Origin: Streptomyces sp. NBC_01481
GTDB lineage: Bacteria > Actinomycetota > Actinomycetes > Streptomycetales > Streptomycetaceae
Direction: 5' to 3'
DNA: 64,000 nt
Assembly (NCBI RefSeq): GCF_026339995.1
Contig: NZ_JAPEPT010000002.1
Span: 731,001 to 795,000 of the forward strand
The notes under the pieces were generated by a model that ran no database searches, was not told the origin of the DNA, and saw only the letters and a list, made by a program, of their open reading frames with translations. Positions 1 to 9,623 of the stretch are shown here, one piece after another; position 1 is the stretch's first letter, and every line of letters begins with the position of its first letter. The translations under genes and the position numbers were made by a program.

Positions 1-711
1 GGCACCGGAGGAGGAACGGTACTCCAGCGCAACCGGCCCGCCCCCCGGCGCCAGTTGCTCGTACGCCTTGTCCGCCAGCGGCTGCAGCGCCGCGATCAGA
101 TCGATCCGCTGCGCCAGCAACTCCGCCCCGGCGCGCGCCAGATGCTGATCCCACACGTCCAGCGTCGACAGGTCCATCCCGCGCCCGCCGTGCCGCCGCG
201 CCATGGCCGCGGACTTCAGCAAGGTGTTGCGCTGCTTGAGCACCCGCTCGTAGTCGGAGCGCACCCCCGCCATCCGCGGCGAGCGCGCCGTGATCAGCTC
301 GTCCAGGAACCGCCGCCGCTCGCCCGGGTCGCCCTTCACCAGCGCGAGATCCTCGGGCGCGAACAGCACCGTCCGTACTATCCCCAGCACATCACGCGGC
401 CTGACCTGTGAGGACCGGTTGATACGGGCCCTGTTCGCCTTCCCCGGATTGAGCTCGAGCTCGATCAGCTGGGAGCGCTCGCCCTGGGTGACGGCCGCCC
501 GGATCACCGCACGGTCCGCGCCCATCCGCACCAGCGGCGCATCCGATGAGACCCGGTGGCTCGCCAGCGTCGCGAGATAGCCGACCGCCTCGACGAGATT
601 GGTCTTCCCCTGCCCGTTCGCCCCCACGAACGAGGTGACGCCCGGGTCGAGTGGGACCTCGACCCGGGCGTACGAGCGGAAGTCGGCCAGCGACAAATGC
701 GTGACGTGCAT
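1..711 (-). CDS. recF: DNA replication and repair protein RecF, 3' part outside window
   Basis: RecF is an SMC-like ATPase that loads RecA at single-strand gaps with RecO and RecR. The N-terminus [19 protein letters not shown] is typical, and a Walker A motif GANGQGKTN lies near residue 30. About 237 codons are present of a protein usually 370-380 aa long, and the C-terminal part with the ABC signature lies beyond base 1. The ATG at 709-711 follows gnd by only 30 bp, so the two are probably co-transcribed from the dnaN side. The order dnaA-dnaN-gnd-recF is characteristic of Streptomyces. The identification is firm; only the missing end is unknown. Confidence 0.95.
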   Translation of the reverse strand, partial: MHVTHLSLADFRSYARVEVPLDPGVTSFVGANGQGKTNLVEAVGYLATLASHRVSSDAPLVRMGADRAVIRAAVTQGERSQLIELELNPGKANRARINRSSQVRPRDVLGIVRTVLFAPEDLALVKGDPGERRRFLDELITARSPRMAGVRSDYERVLKQRNTLLKSAAMARRHGGRGMDLSTLDVWDQHLARAGAELLAQRIDLIAALQPLADKAYEQLAPGGGPVALEYRSSSGA

Positions 712-741
712 GGATGTACGCCGACCTCCCCCGGCTCGGGA

Positions 742-1620
742 CTAGTTCTTGTTCTCGACCGCGTGGCCGCCGAACTGGTTGCGCAGCGCCGCGATCATCT
801 TCATCTGCGGGGAGTCGTCCTGACGGGACGCGAAGCGCGCGAACAGCGAAGCGGTGATCGCGGGCAGCGGCACCGCGTTGTCGATCGCGGCTTCCACAGT
901 CCACCGGCCCTCGCCGGAGTCCTGTGCATAACCGCGCAGCTTCTCCAGGTGCTCGTCGTCGTCCAGCGCGTTGACCGCCAGGTCCAGCAGCCAGGAACGA
1001 ATGACCGTGCCCTCCTGCCAGGAGCGGAAGACCTCGCGTACGTCGGTGACCGAGTTGACCTTCTCCAGGAGCTCCCAGCCCTCGGCGTAGGCCTGCATCA
1101 TGGCGTACTCGATGCCGTTGTGGACCATCTTCGCGAAGTGGCCCGCGCCGACCTTGCCCGCGTGGACGGAGCCGAACTCGCCCTCGGGCTTGAGCGCGTC
1201 GAAGATCGGCTGGACCCTCGCGACATGCTCGGCGTGGCCGCCGTACATCAGCGCGTAGCCGTTCTCGAGGCCCCAGACACCGCCGGAAACACCGCAGTCG
1301 ACAAAGCCGATGCCCTTGATGCCCAGCTCGACCGCGTGCTTCTCGTCGTCCGTCCAGCGGGAGTTGCCGCCGTCGACGACCACGTCGCCCGGCTCCAGCA
1401 GCTCGGCCAGCTCGTCGATGGTGGACTGGGTCGCCGCTCCGGCCGGGACCATCACCCACACGACCCGCGGGCCCTTGAGCTTGCCCACAAGCTCGCCGAG
1501 GCTGTGGACATCGGCGAGGTCCGGATTGCGGTCGTAGCCAAGGACGGTGTGGCCTGCGCGGCGGATGCGCTCGCGCATATTGCCGCCCATCTTGCCAAGG
1601 CCGACGAGACCGAGCTCCAT
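742..1620 (-). CDS. gnd: 6-phosphogluconate dehydrogenase (decarboxylating), short form
   Basis: Oxidative decarboxylation of 6-phosphogluconate to ribulose-5-phosphate in the pentose phosphate pathway. The N-terminus MELGLVGLGKMGGNM carries the Rossmann GxGxMG dinucleotide-binding fold. VDGGNSRW and CGVSGGVWGLENGY are the substrate and catalytic motifs, with the catalytic Lys in HFAKMVHNGIEY. The 292-aa length fits the short 6PGDH type rather than the ~470-aa enterobacterial type. The reading frame stays open upstream to 1707, but ATG 1618-1620 starts the conserved fold and follows a purine-rich stretch. It lies between dnaN and recF as in other Streptomyces. Cofactor preference cannot be read with certainty. 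Confidence 0.92.
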   Translation of the reverse strand: MELGLVGLGKMGGNMRERIRRAGHTVLGYDRNPDLADVHSLGELVGKLKGPRVVWVMVPAGAATQSTIDELAELLEPGDVVVDGGNSRWTDDEKHAVELGIKGIGFVDCGVSGGVWGLENGYALMYGGHAEHVARVQPIFDALKPEGEFGSVHAGKVGAGHFAKMVHNGIEYAMMQAYAEGWELLEKVNSVTDVREVFRSWQEGTVIRSWLLDLAVNALDDDEHLEKLRGYAQDSGEGRWTVEAAIDNAVPLPAITASLFARFASRQDDSPQMKMIAALRNQFGGHAVENKN

Positions 1621-1689
1621 CACAGATTCCTTACGCGTTGTATGCCGATTCGTACCGGCTCCGAGCCTACGCCCGGGCGGTACGGACGG

Positions 1690-1727
1690 CCTGACGGGCC
1701 TGCTCACGCCCGAGCAGGCCCGTCAGG
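1690..1727 (-). terminator. Hairpin after dnaN
   Basis: A 16-bp perfect inverted repeat (CCTGACGGGCCTGCTC and its complement) with a 6-nt loop lies between the dnaN stop and the gnd start. It is a GC-rich actinobacterial terminator or attenuator, without a marked T tract. Confidence 0.7.
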
Positions 1728-1754
1728 ATCAGCCGTTCGGCCGTCTTCGCCGTC

Positions 1755-2885
1755 TCAGCCGGAGAGCCGCACGGGCATGATCAGGTACTTGTACGCCTCG
1801 TCGGCCTCGGCATCCATGGCGGGCTTGCCGCTCAGCAGCGCGGGCTTGGTGGAGGTCGTGAACGACAGCTGGGCGACCGGCGAGTCGATGGCGCTCAGGC
1901 CGTCGAGCAGGAAGGTCGGGTTGAAGGCGATCGAGATGTCGTCGCCCTCCAGGTTCGCGTCGACGCGCTCCACAGCCTGTGCGTCATCGCTGGAACCGGC
2001 CTCCAGGATCAGCACGCCCTGCTCGAAGCTGAGCCGGACCGGAGTGTTCCGTTCGGCGACCAGCGCGACACGCTTGACGGCCTCGACGAAGGGCGCGGTC
2101 TCGATGACGGCGACCGAGTTGAACTCGGTGGGGAACAGCGTCCGGTACTTCGGCAGATCGCCTTCGAGCAGCCGGGTCGTGGTCCGCCGTCCGGCGCCCT
2201 CGAAACCGATGAGCCCCTCACCGGCACCCGAGCCGGAGAGCGCGAGTGTGACCGTGTCACCGCTGGTCAGCGCCTTGGCGGTGTCCAGCAGGGTCTTGGC
2301 GGGCACCAGCGCGACGGCGGACGCCTCCGGGTTCTCCGGCTTCCACAGGAATTCACGGACCGCGAAGCGGTAGCGGTCGGTGGAGGCCAGCGTGACGGTG
2401 TCGCCCTCGATCTCGATCCGTACGCCGGTGAGGACGGGGAGCGTGTCGTCACGGCCGGCGGCGATGGCGACCTGTGCGGCGGCGGAGGCGAAGACCTCAC
2501 CGGGCACGGTGCCGGTCGCGGTCGGCATCTGCGGCAGCGCCGGGTACTCCTCCACAGGCATGGTGTGGAGTGTGAATCGCGAGGAGCCGCAGACGACGGT
2601 CGCCCGCACACCGTCTGTGGAAATCTCCACGGGGCGGTTGGGGAGAGCGCGGCAGATGTCGGCGAGGAGTCGGCCGGAGACGAGCACGGTGCCGTCCTCG
2701 TCCACCTCCGCCTCCACGGAGACGCGCGCCGAGACCTCGTAGTCGAAGCTCGAGAAGCTGAGGGCGCCGTCCTCCGCCTTCAGAAGAAGGCCCGCGAGTA
2801 CGGGCGCCGGCGGACGGGCCGGGAGGCTGCGGGCCACCCAGGCCACCGCCTCCGCGAGTACATCGCGCTCCACCCGGATCTTCAC
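1755..2885 (-). CDS. dnaN: DNA polymerase III sliding clamp (beta subunit)
   Basis: Ring-shaped processivity clamp that tethers DNA polymerase to the template. The 376-aa length and start MKIRVERDVLAEAVAWVARS are typical of the family, and the three-fold beta-clamp repeat ends with the conserved C-terminal YKYLIMPVRLSG. The gene is separated from dnaA by the origin region and points away from it. A hairpin at 1690-1727 follows the stop. The ATG start is preceded by a purine-rich GGAGGCGG stretch. Confidence 0.96.
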   Translation of the reverse strand: MKIRVERDVLAEAVAWVARSLPARPPAPVLAGLLLKAEDGALSFSSFDYEVSARVSVEAEVDEDGTVLVSGRLLADICRALPNRPVEISTDGVRATVVCGSSRFTLHTMPVEEYPALPQMPTATGTVPGEVFASAAAQVAIAAGRDDTLPVLTGVRIEIEGDTVTLASTDRYRFAVREFLWKPENPEASAVALVPAKTLLDTAKALTSGDTVTLALSGSGAGEGLIGFEGAGRRTTTRLLEGDLPKYRTLFPTEFNSVAVIETAPFVEAVKRVALVAERNTPVRLSFEQGVLILEAGSSDDAQAVERVDANLEGDDISIAFNPTFLLDGLSAIDSPVAQLSFTTSTKPALLSGKPAMDAEADEAYKYLIMPVRLSG

Positions 2886-3747
2886 CGGAACCGCCTCCTG
2901 CTGTTGCTGGCTCGCCCTTGCTGGCCTTCGTCGTCGGCTGTGTCGCCGGGGACCAGTCTGACGTACGGCACCGACAGTCGGTGCGGGTCGGGGTCAAGTC
3001 GTGGCAAGAGGTGTCGGGGGCTCCGGGCTCGAGTTGTGCACAGGGCCTTCTTCGAAGCGAATTCCCCGGTAACTCTAAGTGGGAGTAGTAGTAGGGCCTG
3101 TGGAAACCGTGGATAACGTCATCCATGCAGGTCAGACCCGTTTTTTTGTCCACCGGGCCTGTGGGTGGCACCGGTGGACAACCCGGTGCTTCTGTGGACG
3201 CCCGAAAGTTCTGCACATCCGATGCACAGGAGAGGGGGACTTCTCCCCAGCGCTGTCCCCAGCTTTACCCACGTTCCCCACAGCCCAACCGACCACGTTG
3301 GTGTGACGCCTTTCACTCGACCCGGTGAGCTCGGGCGTTTCGTTGCCGAACAGTGGACAAGGGTGTGGAGAAGCCACGCGAAGCTGTGGGCAACGCGGCG
3401 CTGCCTGTGGGCCGCCGGTGGACAACTTCGATCGCGCCTTGTGGACGGATCCTGCGTCCACAGACTGTGGAGCACGGTTGACCACAAATCCACAGCCACC
3501 TGACCTGGTGTGATGAAATCTCGGCAGCCGCCCCTGTGGATGCGATCTGGACAACTTTCCAGTCCCCAGGCTGTGGACGGAAGATCGTCCCCAGATCTGT
3601 GGAGAACACCCTCCCGTCGCCATGTATTCGAACACCGGACATCCGCAGGACAGGTACGCAAACGGCCGCGGAACGCCGAAGGGCGCTCCGGAACGTCGTC
3701 CCGGAGCGCCCTCGAAGGCCTCTTGTGCTGGTGAGCCGCTGGTCGCG
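2886..3747. other. oriC: Chromosomal replication origin oriC
   Basis: The 862-bp space between dnaN and dnaA has no gene and is dense in DnaA boxes related to TTGTCCACA, in both orientations. Readable boxes with one mismatch include 3034-3042 (TTGTGCACA), 3108-3116 (TTATCCACG on minus), 3146-3154 (TTGTCCACC), 3173-3181, 3352-3360, 3385-3393, 3417-3425, 3478-3486 and 3546-3554. Weaker copies (cTGTGGAc/g) fill the gaps up to about 3605. DnaA-ATP would bind these as a cooperative filament. Many short overlapping ORFs here are shadows with no coding character. The run of seven T at 3141-3147 is the only A/T patch. Confidence 0.95.
3679..3713 (-). terminator. Terminator hairpin after dnaA
   Basis: A 12-bp inverted repeat (AGGGCGCTCCGG and its complement) with a 9-nt loop lies 35 bp beyond the dnaA stop codon. 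It would insulate oriC from dnaA transcription. Confidence 0.75.
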
Positions 3748-5547
3748 TCAGCCGTTCTTGATGCGGTTGGTGAGCTCGGTGACCTGGTTGTAGATGGACC
3801 GCCGCTCGGCCATCAGCGCGCGGATCTTGCGGTCGGCGTGCATCACGGTCGTATGGTCGCGGCCGCCGAACTGCGCGCCGATCTTCGGCAGCGACAGATC
3901 AGTGAGCTCGCGGCACAGGTACATCGCGATCTGGCGGGCGGTCACCAGCACCCGGCTGCGCGAGGATCCGCAGAGATCCTCCACCGTCAGACCGAAGTAG
4001 TCGGCGGTAGCCGCCATGATGGCGCTCGCGGTGATCTCGGGGGCCGAGTCCTCGCCGCCCGGGATCAGGTCCTTCAGCACGATCTCTGTGAGCCCGAGAT
4101 CCACCGGCTGCCGGTTGAGCGACGCGAACGCCGTCACCCGGATCAGCGCACCCTCCAGCTCACGGATATTGCGCGAGATGCGGGACGCGATGAACTCCAG
4201 CACCTCCGGCGGGGCGTTGAGCTGCTCCTGCACCGCCTTCTTGCGCAGAATCGCGATACGGGTCTCCAGTTCCGGCGGCTGTACGTCGGTGGTCAGACCC
4301 CACTCGAAACGGTTCCTCAGCCGGTCCTCAAGCGTCATCAGCTGCTTGGGCGGCCGGTCCGAGGAGAGCACGATCTGCTTGTTGGCGTTGTGGAGCGTGT
4401 TGAAGGTGTGGAAGAACTCCTCCTGTGTCGACTCCTTGCTCGCCAGGAACTGGATGTCGTCGACCAGCAGGATGTCCACATCGCGGTAGCGCTTGCGGAA
4501 CGTGTCGCCCTTGCCGTCGCGGATCGAGTTGATGAACTCGTTGGTGAACTCCTCGGAGCTCACATACCGCACACGCGTGCCTGGATAGAGGCTGCGGGCG
4601 TAATGCCCGATGGCATGCAACAGGTGAGTCTTGCCGAGTCCCGACTCCCCGTAGATGAACAGGGGGTTGTACGCCTTGGCCGGCGCCTCGGCGACCGCGA
4701 CCGCCGCGGCGTGCGCGAACCGGTTGGACGCGCCGATGACGAAGGTGTCGAAGAGGTACTTCGGGTTCAGCCGGGCATGCGGCTCACCCGGGCCGGGTGC
4801 CGGCGAGGGCTGCGCGCCCAGCGGTCCGGGAGCGCCCGTGGGAGTCCCGCGGTGCGGCGTCTGGTGGTCGGGCCGCTCGTGCCGCTCCGGGCGATGCTGC
4901 TCGTAGGGCTGGCGCTCGGGCGACTGCGGCTGCCGGTAGTCGTGCTGGGGCTGGCGCGGCCGGGCGGTGGCGTACGGCTCGCGCCATTGCTCTGCGGAGG
5001 GGTCGCGGTCCTGGAAGCCGCCGAGCCTCGGCTGCTGCCAGGACAGATCCTCCTGTGTGCGTGGCCAGGCGCCGGGTTCCGGGCGCTGCTGCTGTCGCTG
5101 CTGGTACTCGGGGTAGGCGGGGCGGACGTCGGGCAGGCCGTCGTCTCCCCCGGGCCGGTGCCCGTAGCTGTCGTAGGGGTCGCTCTGCCGGGAGTCGCGA
5201 GGATCGTCGTGCTGCGGGCCCTGGTAGCGGGGAGCCTGCTGGGCCGGGGGCTGCTGCGAGGCCGGAGGCTCGCCCACGGAGTCGTCCACCGTGATGGCGA
5301 TCCGGATGGGGCGGCCGCACTCACGGCTCAGGGTCTCGCTGATCAGAGGAGCCAGCCGGCCCTCGAGGACACGCTTGCCCCATTCATTGGGGACGGCGAG
5401 CAGCGCTGTGTCGGCCACCAGTGCGAGCGGCTGGCAGCGCTCGATCCACTGTTTGTCCTTGGGCTCGATGCCCTGCTGGCCCTCTGCGAGGAGCTGTTCC
5501 AGCACTCGTGGCCACACTGCGGCAAGATCGGCAGGTACGTCAGCCAC
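3748..5547 (-). CDS. dnaA: Chromosomal replication initiator protein DnaA
   Basis: AAA+ initiator that binds DnaA boxes in oriC, melts DNA and helps load the DnaB helicase. The protein is 599 aa, longer than the ~450 aa of E. coli. Domain I covers about 1-92. A Pro/Gln/Arg-rich linker of about 165 residues follows, typical of Streptomyces. The AAA+ domain starts near 260, with Walker [10 protein letters not shown] near 300 and Walker B LLVDDIQF. The C-terminal DNA-binding domain carries [14 protein letters not shown] and the signature [11 protein letters not shown]. The GTG start at 5545-5547 begins [15 protein letters not shown]. The promoter candidate has DnaA boxes just upstream, consistent with autoregulation. 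Confidence 0.97.
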   Translation of the reverse strand: MADVPADLAAVWPRVLEQLLAEGQQGIEPKDKQWIERCQPLALVADTALLAVPNEWGKRVLEGRLAPLISETLSRECGRPIRIAITVDDSVGEPPASQQPPAQQAPRYQGPQHDDPRDSRQSDPYDSYGHRPGGDDGLPDVRPAYPEYQQRQQQRPEPGAWPRTQEDLSWQQPRLGGFQDRDPSAEQWREPYATARPRQPQHDYRQPQSPERQPYEQHRPERHERPDHQTPHRGTPTGAPGPLGAQPSPAPGPGEPHARLNPKYLFDTFVIGASNRFAHAAAVAVAEAPAKAYNPLFIYGESGLGKTHLLHAIGHYARSLYPGTRVRYVSSEEFTNEFINSIRDGKGDTFRKRYRDVDILLVDDIQFLASKESTQEEFFHTFNTLHNANKQIVLSSDRPPKQLMTLEDRLRNRFEWGLTTDVQPPELETRIAILRKKAVQEQLNAPPEVLEFIASRISRNIRELEGALIRVTAFASLNRQPVDLGLTEIVLKDLIPGGEDSAPEITASAIMAATADYFGLTVEDLCGSSRSRVLVTARQIAMYLCRELTDLSLPKIGAQFGGRDHTTVMHADRKIRALMAERRSIYNQVTELTNRIKNG

Positions 5548-5633
5548 AAGGCACGCTCTCTCGCAGGTCCCACGAATGTGTGGTTCTCGGGACGGGATGG
5601 GAAGACAGGCAGGAAAGGAATTGGAGTTCAGCC

Positions 5634-5663
5634 ACGGTAGTCAGGGCGACCCGCGCGGTTCAA
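5634..5663 (-). promoter_or_regulatory. dnaA promoter candidate
   Basis: On the minus strand a TTGAAC (-35), an 18-bp spacer and TACCGT (-10) point at dnaA, giving a leader of about 80 nt. DnaA boxes lie directly upstream of the -35. Confidence 0.6.
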
Positions 5664-5667
5664 GTTG

Positions 5668-5687
5668 TTGTCCACAGCCTGTGCACA
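5668..5687. promoter_or_regulatory. DnaA boxes at the dnaA promoter
   Basis: 5668-5676 is a perfect TTGTCCACA, followed at 5679-5687 by the two-mismatch copy CTGTGCACA. They lie 5 bp upstream of the predicted -35 of dnaA. The arrangement suggests DnaA autoregulation, as is known for other bacteria. Confidence 0.75.
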
Positions 5688-5710
5688 GTGGACCACGCCA
5701 TCAGGCTGGT

Positions 5711-5740
5711 TTGACCGGATGGCGTAGCCGCGCGTACCGT
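5711..5740 (+). promoter_or_regulatory. rpmH promoter candidate
   Basis: TTGACC, an 18-bp spacer and TACCGT point at rpmH, back to back with the dnaA promoter and with the same -10 hexamer. The leader would be about 160 nt. It contains an imperfect inverted repeat around 5790-5813 (GATCACGGTCTGTGATC). Confidence 0.55.
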
Positions 5741-5907
5741 AACCAGGTCGAGTTGTCGATGGCTGCTGCCGCCTGCCTCCGATGGGCAATGATCACGGTC
5801 TGTGATCGTGAAGCGGTGCACTCGGGCGTAAACGCGAGCTTCTCGTGGGCGCACGGTGACAGCCAGGCGATGTCCCGCCATCTACGAATCATTTCTGGAG
5901 CCCCCGA

Positions 5908-6045
5908 GTGAGCAAGCGCACCTTCCAGCCGAACAACCGTCGTCGCGCGAAGACCCACGGCTTCCGCCTGCGGATGCGTACCCGTGCCGGCCGCGCGATT
6001 CTCGCGAACCGCCGTGGCAAGGGTCGCGCCAGCCTGTCCGCCTGA
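5908..6045 (+). CDS. rpmH: 50S ribosomal protein L34
   Basis: A small, strongly basic protein of the large ribosomal subunit, 45 aa. GTG at 5908 reads [14 protein letters not shown] and continues [17 protein letters not shown], ending [12 protein letters not shown]. This is the standard L34 sequence. The start follows a weak GGAG at 5897-5900. It is first in the conserved rpmH-rnpA-yidD-yidC-jag-rsmG series that diverges from dnaA. Confidence 0.97.
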   Translation: MSKRTFQPNNRRRAKTHGFRLRMRTRAGRAILANRRGKGRASLSA

Positions 6046-6063
6046 TCGTTAACAGGTCATGAC

Positions 6064-6435
6064 GTGCTGCCTACCGAGAATCGGCTGAGGCGGCGCGAGG
6101 ACTTCGCGACCGCGGTACGCCGAGGACGCAGGGCCGGTCGCCCGCTCCTCGTCGTCCATCTACACAGCGGTGCAACGGACCCGCACGCGCCTGGGGAGAG
6201 CGCTCCCCCGACGTGTGCGGGTTTCGTCGTAAGCAAGGCCGTAGGCGGCGCAGTCGTCCGCAACAAGGTCAAGCGAAGACTGCGTCACCTGATACGTGAA
6301 CGACTCACTCAGCTGCCCCCCGGTAGCCTGGTGGTCGTACGGGCGCTGCCCGGTGCGGGCGACGCCTCCTATGAACAGCTGGCCCGAGACCTGGATGCCG
6401 CCCTCCAGCGGCTGCTGGGAGGGGGCGCGCGATGA
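6064..6435 (+). CDS. rnpA: Ribonuclease P protein component
   Basis: Protein subunit of RNase P, which removes 5' leaders from pre-tRNAs. The protein is 123 aa, starting [21 protein letters not shown] with GTG 18 bp after rpmH. The RNR signature appears as [20 protein letters not shown] around residues 60-80, the RNA-binding basic helix of the family. The last four bases overlap the yidD start, indicating translational coupling. Confidence 0.95.
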   Translation: MLPTENRLRRREDFATAVRRGRRAGRPLLVVHLHSGATDPHAPGESAPPTCAGFVVSKAVGGAVVRNKVKRRLRHLIRERLTQLPPGSLVVVRALPGAGDASYEQLARDLDAALQRLLGGGAR

Positions 6436-6791
6436 AGTACCCGCTGCTGGCTCTGATCAAGCTGTACCAGTGGACGATCAGCCCGCTGCTGGGCCCTGTC
6501 TGCCGGTACTACCCGTCGTGCTCCCACTACGGATACACGGCCATCGACCGGCACGGCGCGGTCAAGGGCACAGTACTGACCGCCTGGCGCATCCTGCGAT
6601 GCAATCCATGGTCGCCGGGTGGCGTTGATCATGTGCCGCCGCGCAAGCGTCCGCGGTGGCACGAAATGCTGCGTGATGCCTTGCGTGGCAGCAAGGGCGG
6701 GCACTCCGCCGCCGATGTGCCTCCCCGGGGGTCGACCCCCGAACCCCCGAGTCCGGCAGCAGAGACCTCGCCCAATGCTCAAGGAGCCTGA
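6432..6791 (+). CDS. yidD: Membrane protein insertion efficiency factor YidD
   Basis: A small membrane-associated protein thought to assist YidC-dependent insertion. The protein is 119 aa and starts [18 protein letters not shown]. The family signature [15 protein letters not shown] is at about 23-37, and [14 protein letters not shown] follows near 55-68. The C-terminal third (from about residue 85) is a low-complexity Pro/Ser tail that is not part of the conserved domain. It overlaps rnpA by 4 bp and yidC begins 3 bp after its stop. Confidence 0.93.
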   Translation: MKYPLLALIKLYQWTISPLLGPVCRYYPSCSHYGYTAIDRHGAVKGTVLTAWRILRCNPWSPGGVDHVPPRKRPRWHEMLRDALRGSKGGHSAADVPPRGSTPEPPSPAAETSPNAQGA

Positions 6792-6794
6792 TTA

Positions 6795-8054
6795 GTGGAC
6801 ACGATTGCCAGTCTCTTCAGCTTTATCACCACACCTGTTTCGTGGGTCATCGTCCAGTTCCACTCGCTCTACGGGGCAGTCTTCGGCCCCAACACGGGCT
6901 GGGCCTGGGGACTGTCCATCGTGTCGCTGGTGATCCTCATCCGGATCTGTCTGATTCCGCTCTTTGTGAAGCAGATCAAGTCGACCCGGAACATGCAGGC
7001 GCTCCAGCCGAAGATGAAGGCGATCCAGGAGCGCTACAAGAGCGACAAGCAGCGTCAGTCCGAAGAGATGATGAAGCTGTACAAGGAGACGGGCACCAAC
7101 CCGCTCTCCTCGTGCCTTCCGATCCTCGCGCAGTCGCCGTTCTTCTTCGCCCTTTACCACGTGCTCTCCAGCATTGCCTCGGGTAAGACTGTCGGCGTCA
7201 TCAATGAATCGCTGCTGGACAGCGCCCGTCAGGCACACATTTTCGGTGCCCCGCTCGCCTCGAAGTTCACGGACAGCACGGCGGAGGTCGCCGCACTCGG
7301 CGCCTCGCTGACCGATGTGCGCATTGTCACCGCGATCATGATCGTCATGATGTCGGCGTCGCAGTTCTACACGCAGCGCCAGCTGATGCAGAAGAACGTG
7401 GACCTGACGGTCAAGACGCCGTACATGCAGCAGCAGAAGATGCTGATGTACATCTTCCCGGTCATCTTCGCCGTTATGGGCATCAACTTCCCCGTCGGTG
7501 TCCTCGTCTACTGGCTGACCACCAACGTGTGGACCATGGGCCAGCAGATGTACGTGATCAACCAGAACCCGACGCCGGGCAGCAAGGCCCAGGACCAGTA
7601 CCTGCAGCGGCTGCTGAAGGGCGTCACCGCCCACAGCGAGGTCAAGTCGCGACGCAAGCGGACCGTGATCCGGGCGATCGTCGCCAAGGGCCCGGACCGC
7701 AACGAGAACGAGCGCCGGTTCATCACGGGCCTCACCAAGGCCGGCTTCGCCGCTCAGGCGGACGGCACGGTGATCAAGAGCGACGTCGCCGAGACCGAGA
7801 CCGAGGGCGGCGCCGCCCAGAGGCGGCAGCAGCCCAAGCGCCAGACCAAGGCGAAGCGGCAGTCCGCCAGTGCCCAGCAGGGCGCACCCAAGAGCACCGA
7901 TGCCGCAGACTCGGCCCCGAAGCCTTCGCTGCAGAAGGACACGCCTCAGGGCGCAAAGCCGGGCAAGCCCGCCTCGGGTACCCCACGCCAGCAGCCCAAG
8001 TCCGGGCAGCGCAAGGGCCAGCAGCGGCCCAAGCACCCCTCGTCCAAGAAGTAA
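6795..8054 (+). CDS. yidC: Membrane protein insertase YidC (Oxa1 family)
   Basis: Inserts and folds membrane proteins in the cytoplasmic membrane, with or without SecYEG. The protein is 419 aa and starts [20 protein letters not shown]. It lacks the large periplasmic domain of enterobacterial YidC, as in Gram-positive forms. The conserved core includes [16 protein letters not shown], the [18 protein letters not shown] segment and later segments [18 protein letters not shown] and [13 protein letters not shown]. The C-terminal ~130 residues are cytoplasmic and rich in Lys, Arg, Gln and Ala, fitting ribosome contact. The GTG at 6795 follows yidD by 3 bp. Confidence 0.95.
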   Translation: MDTIASLFSFITTPVSWVIVQFHSLYGAVFGPNTGWAWGLSIVSLVILIRICLIPLFVKQIKSTRNMQALQPKMKAIQERYKSDKQRQSEEMMKLYKETGTNPLSSCLPILAQSPFFFALYHVLSSIASGKTVGVINESLLDSARQAHIFGAPLASKFTDSTAEVAALGASLTDVRIVTAIMIVMMSASQFYTQRQLMQKNVDLTVKTPYMQQQKMLMYIFPVIFAVMGINFPVGVLVYWLTTNVWTMGQQMYVINQNPTPGSKAQDQYLQRLLKGVTAHSEVKSRRKRTVIRAIVAKGPDRNENERRFITGLTKAGFAAQADGTVIKSDVAETETEGGAAQRRQQPKRQTKAKRQSASAQQGAPKSTDAADSAPKPSLQKDTPQGAKPGKPASGTPRQQPKSGQRKGQQRPKHPSSKK

Positions 8055-8072
8055 GTAAGAAGGAGTCCATCC

Positions 8073-8585
8073 GTGACGGAAGGCACCATCTCCGCCGCCG
8101 CCGAGGGTGGCGACACCCTGACCCGCCTCGAGCAGGAAGGGGAGATCGCGGCCGACTACCTCGAGGGTCTGCTCGACATCGCCGATCTCGACGGTGACAT
8201 CGACATGGACGTCGAGGCCGACCGGGCCGCGGTCTCGATCATCAGTGACTCGGGCAGCCGCGATCTGCAGAAGCTCGTCGGCCGTGACGGGGAGGTTCTG
8301 GAAGCACTTCAGGAGCTCACCCGGCTCGCCGTACACCGGGAGACCGGAGACCGCAGTCGGCTGATGCTGGACATCGCGGGCTTCCGGGCCAGGAAGCGCA
8401 CCGAGCTCGCCGAGCTCGGCGCCAAGGCCGCCGACGAGGTCAAGAGCACCGGTGAGCCGGTCAAGCTCGACCCGATGACGCCCTTCGAGCGCAAGGTCGT
8501 CCACGACGCGGTCGCGGCCGCGGGTCTGCGCAGTGAGTCCGAGGGCGAGGAGCCGCAGCGCTTCGTCGTCGTGCTCCCTGCCTGA
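8073..8585 (+). CDS. jag: RNA-binding protein Jag/KhpB (KH-R3H)
   Basis: A single-strand RNA-binding protein linked with membrane insertion and cell-envelope control in Gram-positive bacteria. The protein is 170 aa and starts GTG (MTEGTISAAAEGGDTLTRLEQEGEIAADYL). The KH domain contains LVGRDGEVLEALQELTRLAV at about 70-90, and the C-terminal R3H domain contains TPFERKVVHDAVAAAGLRSES. The classic long Jag_N domain is not evident. It is preceded by AAGAAGGAG and lies 18 bp after yidC. Confidence 0.9.
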   Translation: MTEGTISAAAEGGDTLTRLEQEGEIAADYLEGLLDIADLDGDIDMDVEADRAAVSIISDSGSRDLQKLVGRDGEVLEALQELTRLAVHRETGDRSRLMLDIAGFRARKRTELAELGAKAADEVKSTGEPVKLDPMTPFERKVVHDAVAAAGLRSESEGEEPQRFVVVLPA

Positions 8586-8598
8586 CCTCCATTGTCCG

Positions 8599-8628
8599 TC
8601 GGCCCCGTCTGTTCGCAGGCGGGGCCGA
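8599..8628 (+). terminator. Hairpin after jag
   Basis: Inverted repeat TCGGCCCCG / CGGGGCCGA with a 12-nt loop lies just after the jag stop and is followed by TCTTTG. It could terminate or attenuate the upstream operon before rsmG. Confidence 0.65.
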
Positions 8629-8695
8629 TCTTTGTCAGCCTGATAGTCAGTCCACAGTCCACAGTGCGACAGTGCGGTACGGAAGGACGGTTCCC

Positions 8696-9412
8696 GTGAC
8701 GGAGGAAGCAGAGCTTCCCCAGGCGCCAGCGGAGGCGCGGACGGTTTTCGGAGACTTCTTTCCGGAGGCCGTGCGGTATGCGGAGCTGCTCGCGGACATC
8801 GGCGTGAAGCGTGGACTGATCGGTCCTCGTGAGGTGCCTCGGCTGTGGGAACGGCATCTGCTGAACTGCGCGGTACTTTCCGAGGTAGTGCCTGAGGGCG
8901 TCACGGTCTGCGATGTGGGCTCGGGGGCCGGCCTCCCTGGTATTCCGCTGGCGCTTGTCCGCCCGGATCTGAAGATCACACTCCTCGAACCGCTGCTTCG
9001 CCGGACGAATTTCCTCCAGGAAGTCGTCGAACTGCTGGGTCTCGAGCATGTGACCGTGGTCCGGGGCCGGGCCGAGGAAGTGCTCGGCAAGCTGCCTCCG
9101 GTGCATGTGGTGACCGCACGTGCCGTGGCGCCGCTGGACCGGTTGGCGGGCTGGGGAGTGCCCCTTCTGCGGCCGTACGGAGAGATGCTCGCCCTCAAGG
9201 GCGACACCGCCGAGGAGGAGATTCAGGGGGCCCGTGCCGCCCTGAGCAAGCTCGGTGTGGTGGAGACCTCGGTACTGCACGTCGGTGAGGGGATTGTCGA
9301 TCCGCTGTCCACGGTGGTCCGTGTGGAGGTCGGGGAGAGTCCTGGCGGTGTGCGATTCGCTGCGAAGCGGGCCAAGGCTGCCCGGACCAGCCGCACTCGT
9401 CGGCGCCGCTGA
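8696..9412 (+). CDS. rsmG: 16S rRNA (guanine527-N7)-methyltransferase RsmG
   Basis: SAM-dependent methylation of G527 in 16S rRNA; loss gives low-level streptomycin resistance in several bacteria. The SAM-binding motif VCDVGSGAGLPGIPLAL is near residue 72, with LEPLLRRTNFL and VTARAVAPLDRL downstream. GTG at 8696 is preferred over the in-frame GTG at 8672 because AAGGACGG lies 5-12 bases in front of it. This gives 238 aa, the normal length. The C-terminus is a basic tail (KRAKAARTSRTRRRR). Confidence 0.93.
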   Translation: MTEEAELPQAPAEARTVFGDFFPEAVRYAELLADIGVKRGLIGPREVPRLWERHLLNCAVLSEVVPEGVTVCDVGSGAGLPGIPLALVRPDLKITLLEPLLRRTNFLQEVVELLGLEHVTVVRGRAEEVLGKLPPVHVVTARAVAPLDRLAGWGVPLLRPYGEMLALKGDTAEEEIQGARAALSKLGVVETSVLHVGEGIVDPLSTVVRVEVGESPGGVRFAAKRAKAARTSRTRRRR

Positions 9413-9514
9413 TCCATACAGTTCGTACTGCCTATGAGTAATGCTCCATACAAGCTTCCATACGTACGCATTTCGGAGTGTCGTGCGGGTGTAGTCCTGC
9501 GGCGCGTGCATCGT

Positions 9515-9528
9515 GTTTCACGTGAAAC
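9515..9528. other. parS site 1
   Basis: Perfect 14-bp palindrome GTTTCACGTGAAAC, the Streptomyces ParB-binding site, upstream of parA. Confidence 0.95.
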
Positions 9529-9614
9529 GTCGCTCACTGCTGCAGGGAATCATCAGTCGCGGCCGTGCTGCCGCCCCGATGCGGGACCGAAAGCCCCTCG
9601 TGAGGGCTACGGAG

Positions 9615-9623
9615 TTGTCCACA
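9615..9623. promoter_or_regulatory. DnaA box upstream of parA
   Basis: A perfect TTGTCCACA, 55 bp before the parA start and some 6 kb from oriC. It might tie parAB expression to DnaA, but a single box gives no proof. Confidence 0.5.

Noticed and set aside
2886..3747. Short overlapping ORFs of 60-180 aa in oriC
   Set aside because: They arise from DnaA-box repeats and stop-poor GC DNA; no RBS or family.
3622..5640. 672-aa open frame on the plus strand antisense to dnaA
   Set aside because: It is the GC-skewed shadow of dnaA: no RBS, no recognisable domain, composition of Arg/Leu/Gly/Val typical of an antisense frame.
6792..8504. 570-aa open frame antisense to yidC and jag
   Set aside because: Covers two certain genes in the opposite direction, with Leu/Arg/Asp/His-rich translation and no motif.
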